From Methylacidiphilaceae bacterium (GTDB lineage: Bacteria; Verrucomicrobiota; Verrucomicrobiia; Methylacidiphilales; Methylacidiphilaceae): a DNA stretch of 5,868 bases. The stretch covers positions 1 through 5,868 of the forward strand of contig JAQUAR010000116.1 of NCBI GenBank assembly GCA_028687155.1. The letters run 5' to 3'. Position 1 is the first letter of the stretch. Each line of letters starts with the position of its first letter. Positions 1 to 5,868 of the stretch are shown one piece after another. Both the position numbers and the translations under genes were made by a program. Below the pieces are notes generated by a model, which was not told where the DNA came from, did no database searches, and was given only the letters and a program-made list of their open reading frames with translations.

Positions 1-263
1 CGGCCGGCGTGGTCGAGCCCTGTCAAGCAGAGCCTGTCCCGGAGTAGGGGGTCCAAGTAGAGAAGCCGCCCCAGCTCCCCGTCGCCAGCTCCGATCTCCA
101 CCCCCCGCATAAAGTCGCGCAGCCGGCGGCGGAGTTGGCGGCGGAACCAGCCGAAATTTCCCATCAGGCGATTGATCCGCCGGAGCTCCCGCTGGCTTCG
201 TCTCGCCTCGCGGCTCGCCGCCGGAAGCGGATCAACAATGACGGAAGGGATGACTCGTTCCAT
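1..263 (-). CDS. Class I SAM-dependent methyltransferase, N-terminal part (truncated by window edge)
   Basis: Reading the minus strand from an ATG at 263-261 gives an open frame of 87 codons that leaves the window at position 1. After a basic, helical N-terminal stretch (many Arg, residues 18-53; it includes RINRLMGNFGWFRR at about 29-42) comes VEIGAGDGELG at residues 55-65. This is the glycine-rich motif I of Rossmann-fold methyltransferases that binds S-adenosylmethionine. An acidic residue follows in LTGLD (D84), where these enzymes usually place the ribose-contacting Asp/Glu at the end of beta 2. The substrate cannot be told because the catalytic C-terminal part lies outside the window. 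An in-frame ATG at 299-297 would add 12 residues; I prefer 263 because an AGG lies just upstream of it. The gene is transcribed divergently from the Lon-like protease. The fold call is fairly secure; the exact family is not. Confidence 0.68.
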   Translation of the reverse strand, partial: MERVIPSVIVDPLPAASREARRSQRELRRINRLMGNFGWFRRQLRRRLRDFMRGVEIGAGDGELGRLLYLDPLLRDRLCLTGLDHAG

Positions 264-301
264 ATGGACGACCTGAATGGGAAACCATATCGCCTCCATG
301 A

Positions 302-352
302 GCCGATGGCGCGGTCTTTTTCTCAGCTACCTTTCTCCGGCAACCCATCGGC
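302..352. repeat. 8-bp inverted repeat in the divergent intergenic region
   Basis: GCCGATGG at 302-309 is the exact reverse complement of CCATCGGC at 345-352, separated by 35 nt. It could be two operator half-sites or the base of a leader stem, but an 8-bp match in GC-rich DNA can also arise by chance. No function is claimed. Confidence 0.3.
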
Positions 353-389
353 GCAAAAGCCCTTTACAGAAAATGGATTATTCCCGAAA

Positions 390-394
390 ACAGG
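390..394 (+). promoter_or_regulatory. Probable ribosome binding site deciding the Lon-like protease start
   Basis: ACAGG at 390-394 lies 5 nt before the ATG at 400. The alternative ATGs at 277, 298 and 373 have no comparable purine-rich site at a proper distance, so this favours 400 as the start. The match to a Shine-Dalgarno core is short (AGG), so support is moderate. Confidence 0.45.
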
Positions 395-399
395 TTCTG

Positions 400-2820
400 A
401 TGAGACCCGATCTCCGCTTGGACGCCAAAACGCTCGACCGGCGGATCGATCCGCGCTGCCTTCCTTTCGAAACGACCGCGGAGCTAATTGAGTCACCTGG
501 GGTACTTGGCCAAGCGCGAGCCATGGAAGCGGTGCGCTTCGGTGTCTCCATGGAGCAGCCCGGTTACAATCTTTTCATCATGGGACCGAGCGGGATGGGG
601 AAACGCTCGCTCGTCCTCCGGCTTCTCGAGGAGCGGGCAGCGGGAGAGGCCGTTCCGCGGGAGTGGGCCTATGTTTTTGCCTTCGAGAACGAGAGGTGCC
701 CCAAGGCGCTCGCGTTTCCCTCCGGCAAGGCGCGGGAGTTCGCCGAGGAGATGGATCGGTTCGTGGAAGACCTCCGCGTCGGAATCCCGGCGGTTTTCGA
801 CAGCGACGAGTATCGGGCGCGCGCGCAGGACATCGAGCAGCGCTTCCACGAGCGGCGAGAGCAGGCCTTCACCGAGCTCCGGGGCCGCGCGCAAAAGGAT
901 GGGATCGCGCTCCTTCAGACGCCGGCGGGCTTTGCGTTCGCCCCGCTCAAGAACGGAGAGGTCCTCGATCCAGAAACCTTCGCCAAGCTGCCGGACGAGG
1001 AAAAGGAGAAGATCCAGTCGAAGGTCTCCTCCCTGCAGGAAGAGTTAACGAAGATCGTCCGGGAGATCCCGAAATGGCGGCGGGAAGCGCAGGCCAGGCT
1101 ACGGGAGCTCAACCGCTCGCTCGTCCGCTCGACGGTCTCGAACCTCCTCGAGGAGCTCAAGGCCAAGTATGCGCAGAATCCGACCATCTGCTCCCACTTG
1201 GAGTCGGTCGAAAAGGATGCGCTCAAGAACGCGGAGAGCTTCCGGCTTCCCAAGGAAGCCGATGCGCTGCCGCCGGGGATGCTTCCTCCCGGAATGGGCC
1301 CCGATGCGGTCGAAGCCTTCCTCCGCCGCTACCGGGTGAACGTCGTCGTCGATCAGAGCGACGCCAAAGGCTGCCCCGTGGTCCTCGAAGAGAACCCGAC
1401 CTTTTCCAACCTCTTCGGCACAGTCGAGCATCTTGCGCAGATGGGAGCGCTGGTCACCGACTTCTCCCTCATTCGGCCAGGCTCCCTCCACCGAGCCAAC
1501 GGCGGCTACCTGGCCGTCGACGCGCTCCGCCTTCTTTCCCACCCCTTTTCCTGGGAAGGGCTCAAGCGGGCGCTCCGCAGCCGCCAGATTCGCATCGAGC
1601 CGCTGGCAGAAGCGCTCGGGATCTTGAGCACGGTCTCTCTCGAGCCCGAGCCGATTCCGCTCGACGTGAAGGTGATCCTGCTGGGCGAGCGGACGCTCTA
1701 CTACCTGCTCCACGAACTCGACCCCGAGTTCTCGGAGCTCTTCAAGGTCGCCGTCGACTTCGAGGAAGAGGTCGACCGGAACGACTCCATCCTGGTGCCC
1801 TATGCTCGGTTCCTGGCGGAAGAGGCCCGCAAGGGGAAGCTCCTCCCGCTCGACCGCGGGGCGGTGGCCCGCGTGCTGGAGGAGGGAAGCCGGATCGCCG
1901 CGGATGCCAAGAAGCTCTCCCTGCGCGGCCGAACCATGAGCGATCTTCTCCAGGAAGCAGACTTCTGGGCCCGGGACGCCTCGGCCCAGACCATCTCCGC
2001 AGCCCACGTCGAGAAGGCGATCGCCGCGGCGGAAGCGCGCTCGGGACGAATCCGCGAGCACCTCCGGGAGGAGGTCCTGCGAGGCACTCTCCTGGTAGAC
2101 AGCGACGGTGAGAGCATCGGCCAAGTCAACGGCCTTGCCGTTCTCGAGGCGGGAGGACTGTTGTTCGGTCATCCCAACCGGATCACAGCCCGGGTGCGCT
2201 TCGGCAGCGGCAAAGTGGTGGACATCGAGCGGGAGGCCAAGCTCGGTAGTCCGATTCATTCCAAGGGAGTCCTCATCCTTTCGGGATTTCTTGCCGGTCG
2301 GTACGTCCCGGAGGAGCCGCTCTCGCTAACCGCCACCCTCGTCTTCGAGCAGTCCTACGGCATGGTCGAAGGAGATAGCGCCTCGTGCGCCGAGCTCTGC
2401 GCTCTCCTTTCGACGCTCGCCGAAGTCCCAATCCGGCAGTCGCTGGCCATCACGGGATCGATCAACCAAAAAGGAGAGGTGCAGGCGATCGGAGGAGTAA
2501 ACGAAAAGGTGGAGGCTTTCTTCGAGGTCTGCCGCGCCCGCACGCTCAGCGGCAGCCAGGGCGTGATCGTCCCCGCGGCCAATGTCGACCACTTGGTCCC
2601 CCGCCGCGAGATGCTCGAAAAGGTCGAGCAGAATCTCTTTCATCTTTACGCCGTGCGAACCATCGATGAAGCCATGGAGCTCTTGACGGGGCTCCCTGCG
2701 GGCGAACGTGGCCCGGACGGGCGGTATCCAGAGGGGAGCATCAACGGCCGGGTGGAGAGGAAGCTGCTCAACTTCGCTCGCAAAGCGCGTGCTCTCTCCG
2801 CCGGCGAGGGAAAGACGTGA
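400..2820 (+). CDS. Lon-like ATP-dependent serine protease (YcbZ / AAA_32-Lon_C type)
   Basis: Predicted cytosolic ATP-dependent protease of 806 aa, a usual length for this Lon-related family, which lacks the classical Lon N-terminal substrate domain. The conserved entry LPFETTAEL lies at about residues 21-29. Walker A is GPSGMGK (62-68), and a charged, probably coiled-coil insertion spans about 110-280. The family block ending in NGGYLAVDA supplies the Walker B Asp (D374). The C-terminal Lon protease domain carries the catalytic Ser in EGDSAS (S660) and the Lys in GGVNEK (K703). Their 43-residue spacing equals that of S679/K722 in E. coli Lon. The tail AGERGPDGRYPEGSINGRVE is typical of the family. 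All key residues are present, so an active enzyme is expected; substrates are unknown. Longer starts at 277 and 373 exist in frame, but 400 has the best ribosome site and fits the conserved N-terminus. The gene overlaps the next by 4 nt, which suggests co-translation. Confidence 0.93.
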   Translation: MRPDLRLDAKTLDRRIDPRCLPFETTAELIESPGVLGQARAMEAVRFGVSMEQPGYNLFIMGPSGMGKRSLVLRLLEERAAGEAVPREWAYVFAFENERCPKALAFPSGKAREFAEEMDRFVEDLRVGIPAVFDSDEYRARAQDIEQRFHERREQAFTELRGRAQKDGIALLQTPAGFAFAPLKNGEVLDPETFAKLPDEEKEKIQSKVSSLQEELTKIVREIPKWRREAQARLRELNRSLVRSTVSNLLEELKAKYAQNPTICSHLESVEKDALKNAESFRLPKEADALPPGMLPPGMGPDAVEAFLRRYRVNVVVDQSDAKGCPVVLEENPTFSNLFGTVEHLAQMGALVTDFSLIRPGSLHRANGGYLAVDALRLLSHPFSWEGLKRALRSRQIRIEPLAEALGILSTVSLEPEPIPLDVKVILLGERTLYYLLHELDPEFSELFKVAVDFEEEVDRNDSILVPYARFLAEEARKGKLLPLDRGAVARVLEEGSRIAADAKKLSLRGRTMSDLLQEADFWARDASAQTISAAHVEKAIAAAEARSGRIREHLREEVLRGTLLVDSDGESIGQVNGLAVLEAGGLLFGHPNRITARVRFGSGKVVDIEREAKLGSPIHSKGVLILSGFLAGRYVPEEPLSLTATLVFEQSYGMVEGDSASCAELCALLSTLAEVPIRQSLAITGSINQKGEVQAIGGVNEKVEAFFEVCRARTLSGSQGVIVPAANVDHLVPRREMLEKVEQNLFHLYAVRTIDEAMELLTGLPAGERGPDGRYPEGSINGRVERKLLNFARKARALSAGEGKT
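2806..2811 (+). promoter_or_regulatory. Ribosome binding site for the USP-like gene
   Basis: GAGGGA at 2806-2811 sits 5 nt before a GTG start at 2817, inside the last codons of the protease gene. It supports the GTG start and the 4-nt overlap with the upstream TGA stop (2818-2820). Confidence 0.6.
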
Positions 2821-3629
2821 GGATCGAGAGGATCGTCTTGTTCGGGCAGGCCTTCTCCGAAGGAGGAGCCGAGGCGGCCGCCGAGTTGGCTGCCCGCTTC
2901 GAAGCCAAGCTCGCCTATCTCTTCCTCGAGGACGTCAATCTTCTGCGGCTGGCCGGACTGCCCTTCGCTTCCGAAATCGGAATCGATACCGCCTGTTGGC
3001 GAGATCTCGAGCTCTCCGACCTCCAGCGCTCGCTGCGCACCCTGGCAAACCAGGCCGAGGAGACCTTGAGCAGCATGGCCCAGCGCCTGCGCATCCCCTG
3101 GTCGTTCCAGGTGCTTCGCGGCATTCCCTCACAAGCTCTGTTGGAAGCCACCTGCTCAAGCGACCTAGTTCTTCTGCTCCGCTCCCAGCCGCGAGTCGGC
3201 ATCCCGACGCGCACGGAGAGCCTCGCCCGGGAAATCGTCTCCCGATCCGGAGCCGCCGTTCTCTACCTTACCGACGGAGCGCCCGTCCAGCCTCCCTTCG
3301 GGGTCGTCTTCTCCGGGACGGCCTCGGACCTCCCCACCCTTCGCCTGGTCGCGGCCTTGGCCAGCGACTTTGCCGGGAAGCTCGTCGTGCTCTCCCTGGG
3401 CTCGGGAGAAGAGGTCTTCCGCGAGCCCGAGTTCCAGCAGGTTGTCCAGGAGGCTCCGGCGACGACCCTGCTCACCGGCATCGCTCCCAAGGCCCGGCGG
3501 ATCTTGGCGGCGGCTACGCACGAGGGAATCGGCCTCTTGGCGCTCTCGATCGGAGATTCCTCTCTTCCTCCCGAGGAGATCGAGTCGATCTGCGCGGGCG
3601 CGCTCTGCCCGATTCTCTTGCTTCCCTGA
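2817..3629 (+). CDS. Tandem universal-stress-protein-like protein, degenerate nucleotide motif
   Basis: A 270-aa soluble protein starting at GTG, with no signal peptide or membrane segment. Two alpha/beta halves are visible. Residues 1-153 have a beta strand (RIERIVLFG), a helix rich in Ala, a second strand (KLAYLFLED), and a closing segment SSDLVLLL... ending in AAVLYLTD. Residues 159-270 repeat the pattern (FGVVFSGT, then KLVVLSLG, then GIGLLALS and a final CPILLLP). This is the layout of tandem UspA-domain proteins. The usual ATP-binding signature G-x2-G-x9-G-[ST] near the end of each domain is not recognisable in either half, so ATP binding is doubtful. Function is unknown; a stress or signalling role is inferred from the fold and from its translational overlap with the Lon-like protease gene. 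Identification rests on fold pattern and is moderately sure. Confidence 0.62.
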   Translation: MRIERIVLFGQAFSEGGAEAAAELAARFEAKLAYLFLEDVNLLRLAGLPFASEIGIDTACWRDLELSDLQRSLRTLANQAEETLSSMAQRLRIPWSFQVLRGIPSQALLEATCSSDLVLLLRSQPRVGIPTRTESLAREIVSRSGAAVLYLTDGAPVQPPFGVVFSGTASDLPTLRLVAALASDFAGKLVVLSLGSGEEVFREPEFQQVVQEAPATTLLTGIAPKARRILAAATHEGIGLLALSIGDSSLPPEEIESICAGALCPILLLP

Positions 3630-3645
3630 GGCGAAAACGGGAGAC

Positions 3646-3666
3646 TCGGGGGCGTGGAGCCCCTGG
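3646..3666 (+). repeat. GC-rich hairpin just after the USP-like gene
   Basis: TCGGGGGC (3646-3653) can pair with GCCCCTGG (3659-3666), including two G-T wobbles, around a 5-nt loop. It begins 17 nt after the stop codon, where a terminator would be expected. The sequence after it is C-rich, not T-rich, so it is not a standard intrinsic terminator. It may be an mRNA 3' stabilising stem or chance. Confidence 0.3.
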
Positions 3667-3746
3667 CCCCTCCTCATCGCGGTCGATCCACAGCTCGCTG
3701 GGAACTCAAGCGAACGACCTGCACGGATTCGAGTCTCATCCCGCAT

Positions 3747-3765
3747 CCTCCCGGAGAGTGGGAGG
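3747..3765 (+). repeat. Perfect 6-bp hairpin 40 nt upstream of the M50 protease start
   Basis: CCTCCC (3747-3752) and GGGAGG (3760-3765) form a perfect stem with a 7-nt loop, GGAGAGT. It lies in the presumed leader of the M50 gene and lacks a following T-run. It could be a leader stem or operator; support is only the symmetry. Confidence 0.3.
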
Positions 3766-3790
3766 CGCGGCTCGATCCTCTGATCTGCGT

Positions 3791-3796
3791 GAAAGG
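3791..3796 (+). promoter_or_regulatory. Ribosome binding site for the M50 protease
   Basis: GAAAGG at 3791-3796 lies 9 nt before ATG 3806. It fixes the start among the many upstream in-frame codons; the frame is open back to about 2708, but that part is a shadow of the two upstream genes. Confidence 0.5.
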
Positions 3797-3805
3797 CTGA
3801 ATCGT

Positions 3806-4921
3806 ATGCGATGGGCATGGAAAATCGGTGTCGTCCGAGGGATCGAGATCGACATCCACTTTAGTTTCCTTCTCCTCGTGGCCTGGGTGGCTGTTGGCGC
3901 CTACGCGACTCGGGGAAGTGCCTTCGACATCCTCTCCTCCGTCCTCTTCCTGATTCCGCTCTTTGCGATCATCGTCCTCCACGAGCTCGGTCACGCCTTG
4001 ACCGCTCAACGGTTCGGCATCCAGACGCGCAACATCACCCTCTATCCGATCGGGGGTGTCGCCCGGCTCGAGCGGATGCCCGACGATCCCCGGCAGGAGC
4101 TCCTGGTGGCTCTGGCCGGTCCCGCCGTCAACGTGGTTCTCGCCGCCCTACTCTACGTGATTCTGCTGCTCACCGGCGGAGTGCAATCGTGGACCAACAT
4201 CCACTGGCTCGACGGAAACCTTCTGCTCAACTTATTTTGGATCAACGTGACGCTTGCCGCATTCAACCTTCTTCCTGCCTTCCCGATGGATGGAGGACGG
4301 GTGTTGCGGGCACTGCTCGCCGCCCGGATGGGCGCGGACCAGGCGACCCAGATCGCCGCAGCCGTCGGGAAGAGCATGGCCTTCCTGTTCGGAGTTCTCG
4401 GATTCTTCGGCCACAATCCGTTCCTGCTCCTGATCGCCCTCTTCGTCTGGATGGGAGCTGCGCAAGAGGCGAGCCTGGTCCATGTGAAATCGGTTCTCGG
4501 CTCGATTCCCGTCAGCCATCTGATGATGAGCGAGTTCCACACCTTGAGCCCGGCCGATCCTCTTCGGATCGCCGTCCATCACCTCCTGGCCGGCTATCAC
4601 CTCGATTTCCCCGTCGTTTCCAGCGGTGCGGTCGTCGGCATGCTCACCCGGCACAATCTCGTGGACGGGCTATCGCGCTTCGGGGAAGAGATTCCCGCAG
4701 AGAAAGTGATGAGCCGCGACTTCCTGACGGTCGATGCGTCCGAGTCGGCGGAGGTCGCGATCGCCCGCCTCCAGGAGCAAGGGCAGCGCTCGGCCGTGGT
4801 GGAGAGCAACAGGCAGCTTGTCGGCCTCCTCTCCTTGGAAAACATCGGAGAGTTTCTGCTGATCCGAGGGGCCCTCGATCAGAGGAAGCGGCGGACGAGA
4901 ACGGTCTTCCCGCTCCTGTGA
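3806..4921 (+). CDS. M50 site-2-type intramembrane zinc metalloprotease with C-terminal CBS pair
   Basis: A 371-aa inner-membrane protease that should cut membrane-embedded substrates such as anti-sigma factors. Hydrophobic segments lie at about 17-35, 42-65, 99-123, 135-158 and 188-221. The zinc site is HELGH (59-63: two His ligands and the catalytic Glu60), and the third ligand is D162 in NLLPAFPMDGGRVLR. GGVARLER (83-90) and AGPAVN (104-109) are further M50 family motifs. The soluble tail holds two CBS motifs, about 234-292 (starts IPVSHLM) and 296-358 (starts IPAEKVM). CBS pairs often bind adenine nucleotides, so activity may respond to energy state; that is inference. The architecture matches the archaeal/bacterial S2P group containing M. 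jannaschii MJ0392 and relatives of SpoIVFB. All catalytic residues are present. Its TGA stop overlaps a possible GTG start of the acyl kinase gene. The substrate is unknown; no sigma/anti-sigma gene is in the window. Confidence 0.93.
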   Translation: MRWAWKIGVVRGIEIDIHFSFLLLVAWVAVGAYATRGSAFDILSSVLFLIPLFAIIVLHELGHALTAQRFGIQTRNITLYPIGGVARLERMPDDPRQELLVALAGPAVNVVLAALLYVILLLTGGVQSWTNIHWLDGNLLLNLFWINVTLAAFNLLPAFPMDGGRVLRALLAARMGADQATQIAAAVGKSMAFLFGVLGFFGHNPFLLLIALFVWMGAAQEASLVHVKSVLGSIPVSHLMMSEFHTLSPADPLRIAVHHLLAGYHLDFPVVSSGAVVGMLTRHNLVDGLSRFGEEIPAEKVMSRDFLTVDASESAEVAIARLQEQGQRSAVVESNRQLVGLLSLENIGEFLLIRGALDQRKRRTRTVFPLL

Positions 4922-4944
4922 AGACTCTGGCAGTATTCCCATGC

Positions 4945-5868
4945 ATGAATGATCCGGACAAGATCCTCACGATCAACAGCGGCTCCACGAGCCTCAAGTT
5001 CGCCCTCTTCCAGATGCTCCCCTCGGAGAAGCGGCTCCTTTCCGGAAAGCTCGATCACATCGGAAGCGGCAGCGGCCGCTGCGAAGCCAAAGATTCTCAA
5101 GGAGCCGTGATTTGGCAGGAATGCCTCCCGCTTGCGGACCACCGAGCGGGCCTCGCCCGGTTCTTTTCCTGGCTCGAAACCGCTACGCCGAGCGACGGGC
5201 TCGACGCGGTCGGCCACCGGCTCGTTCACGGTGGTCCCGTCTTTGGAGCACCCCGCCTCCTGACCTCCCCCGTGCTTCAGACGCTTCAAGATCTCTCGGG
5301 TCTGGCCCCGGACCACCTCCCCCACGAACTCGAAGCGGTCCGCTCGATCCGGAAGCTCAAGCCGGACCTTCCCCAGGTCGGCTGCTTCGACACGGCCTTC
5401 CACCGTTCAATGCCCTTTCGCGCGCGGACCTATGCCCTTCCCCTCTCCCTTCGGAAAGAGGGGCTGGTCCGCTATGGCTTTCACGGGCTCTCCTGCGAAT
5501 ATGTCCTCTCGGCCCTCGAGAGGATCCTTCCGCCGGAACGCACGCAGGGTCGGATCGTGCTGGCCCACCTGGGCGGCGGTGCGAGCATGACGGCCATTCA
5601 CGGAGGGAAAAGCCTCGACACCACCATGGGCTTCACGCCGACCTCGGGGCTAATCATGGGCACCCGCTGCGGCAATATCGACCCGGGGATTGTCCTCTAC
5701 CTGCTGCGCGAGCGCGGGCTACGCCTCACCACCGTCGCCCGGCTGCTCTCCGAGGAGTCGGGGCTCTTGGCCCTCTCCGAGTCCTCGGGAGAGATGCGCG
5801 ACCTCCTCTCCGCGGAAGCGACGGCCACCAAGGCGGCGGCCGCCGGCGAGATCTTTTGCTATCAGGCC
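4945..5868 (+). CDS. ackA: Acetate kinase family protein (acetate/propionate kinase), C-terminus cut by window edge
   Basis: This enzyme class converts acyl phosphate + ADP to carboxylate + ATP in the cytosol, classically acetyl phosphate. From ATG 4945, 308 codons are visible, against about 400 residues in full enzymes. ASKHA-fold landmarks: INSGSTSLKF (10-19) is the N-terminal phosphate motif; R92 in GHRLVHGG, D149 in CFDTAFH, H180 in YGFHG, H208 in HLGGGAS and R241 in MGTRCGNIDPG match the substrate and transition-state residues R91, D148, H180, H208 and R241 of the Methanosarcina enzyme. Deviations: Cys184 replaces the His of FHGTSH, Gly211 replaces the Asn of HLGNGAS, and LAPDHLPHE replaces the LAPLHNP-type motif. 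Together these suggest a divergent subfamily, so substrate specificity is open. A GTG at 4918 in the same frame would add 9 residues and overlap the M50 stop by 4 nt; neither start has a strong ribosome site. The family call is certain; the symbol is by homology. Confidence 0.88.
   Translation, partial: MNDPDKILTINSGSTSLKFALFQMLPSEKRLLSGKLDHIGSGSGRCEAKDSQGAVIWQECLPLADHRAGLARFFSWLETATPSDGLDAVGHRLVHGGPVFGAPRLLTSPVLQTLQDLSGLAPDHLPHELEAVRSIRKLKPDLPQVGCFDTAFHRSMPFRARTYALPLSLRKEGLVRYGFHGLSCEYVLSALERILPPERTQGRIVLAHLGGGASMTAIHGGKSLDTTMGFTPTSGLIMGTRCGNIDPGIVLYLLRERGLRLTTVARLLSEESGLLALSESSGEMRDLLSAEATATKAAAAGEIFCYQA

Larger units (their letters stand above)
264..399. promoter_or_regulatory. Divergent intergenic region between methyltransferase and Lon-like protease
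   Basis: If the methyltransferase starts at 263 (minus) and the protease at 400 (plus), these 136 nt must hold the 5' signals of both genes. It is less GC-rich than the flanking coding sequence, with T-rich (315-322) and A-rich stretches. It contains an 8-bp inverted repeat (302-309 and 345-352). I see no convincing -35/-10 pair and no CIRCE-like heat-shock operator. The regulatory role is inferred from position alone. Confidence 0.4.
3630..3805. other. Intergenic spacer without a gene
   Basis: These 176 nt between the USP-like gene and the M50 protease hold no credible coding frame; open frames crossing it are out-of-frame extensions of the flanking genes. Two short GC-rich hairpins are present (3646-3666 and 3747-3765), neither followed by a T-run. 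No clear promoter could be read, so it is undecided whether the downstream pair has its own transcription start or is read through from the protease operon. Confidence 0.6.

Noticed and set aside
277..399. N-terminal extension of the Lon-like protease to ATG 277 or 373
   Set aside because: The added residues match nothing in the family. ATG 277 would leave only 13 nt to the divergent gene, and neither ATG has a good ribosome site; ATG 400 does. Start 373 cannot be fully excluded.
135..491. Plus-strand open frame of 118 codons
   Set aside because: It lies antisense to the methyltransferase N-terminus and then out of frame with the Lon-like protease. Its composition is Arg/Pro/Ser-rich, as expected of a shadow frame in GC-rich DNA, and no motif is recognisable.
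663..2111. Plus-strand open frame of 482 codons in another frame of the protease gene
   Set aside because: Extremely Arg/Pro/Gly-rich low-complexity translation, typical of a shifted frame of a GC-rich gene.
1099..2259. Minus-strand open frame of 386 codons inside the protease gene
   Set aside because: It is antisense to a gene with clear Walker and Ser-Lys motifs; long antisense frames are common in GC-rich genes and this one has no recognisable domain.
3646..3666. Intrinsic terminator after the USP-like gene
   Set aside because: A stem exists but the downstream sequence is C-rich with no T-run, so it is listed only as a hairpin.
2708..3805. Upstream extension of the M50 protease frame, giving a 737-codon fusion-like protein
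   Set aside because: The first 366 codons overlap the Lon-like and USP-like genes out of frame and translate to low-complexity Arg/Ser/Pro sequence. The true start, with ribosome site and family N-terminus, is at 3806.
3674..4009. Minus-strand frame of 111 codons across the spacer
   Set aside because: Most of it is antisense to the M50 N-terminus, including the HELGH region; the acidic low-complexity translation has no recognisable motif.

Overview
This is a GC-rich, gene-dense bacterial segment with short intergenic gaps and 4-nt gene overlaps. The composition and protein set suggest a high-GC Gram-negative-type bacterium. A Verrucomicrobiota-like source (for example an acidophilic methanotroph relative) is a guess from general sequence character, and no marker gene in the window settles it.

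Layout: (1) Positions 1-263, minus strand: the 5' part of a class I SAM-dependent methyltransferase gene that runs off the left edge. (2) About 264-399: a divergent intergenic region carrying an 8-bp inverted repeat. (3) 400-2820, plus: a Lon-like ATP-dependent protease of the YcbZ / AAA_32 + Lon_C type, with intact Walker A and the Ser-Lys catalytic dyad. (4) 2817-3629, plus: a tandem, degenerate universal-stress-protein-like protein that overlaps the protease gene by 4 nt (GTGA). (5) 3630-3805: a 176-nt gap with two short GC-rich hairpins and no gene. (6) 3806-4921, plus: an M50 site-2-type intramembrane metalloprotease with a C-terminal CBS pair. (7) 4945 (or 4918) to the right edge, plus: an acetate kinase family gene cut off after about 308 codons. 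Its sequence departs from classical acetate kinase at several conserved positions.

The four plus-strand genes look like one or two transcription units: lon-like/usp-like, then M50/ackA-like. The shared theme is proteostasis and stress, plus energy and acetyl-phosphate metabolism. The link between the membrane protease, whose CBS pair may sense adenylates, and the acyl kinase is inference from adjacency only. No mobile element, CRISPR array, tRNA or rRNA is visible, and I see no convincing evidence of a wholly new system. The most distinctive points are the active-site substitutions in the acyl kinase and the unusual protease/stress/kinase arrangement.
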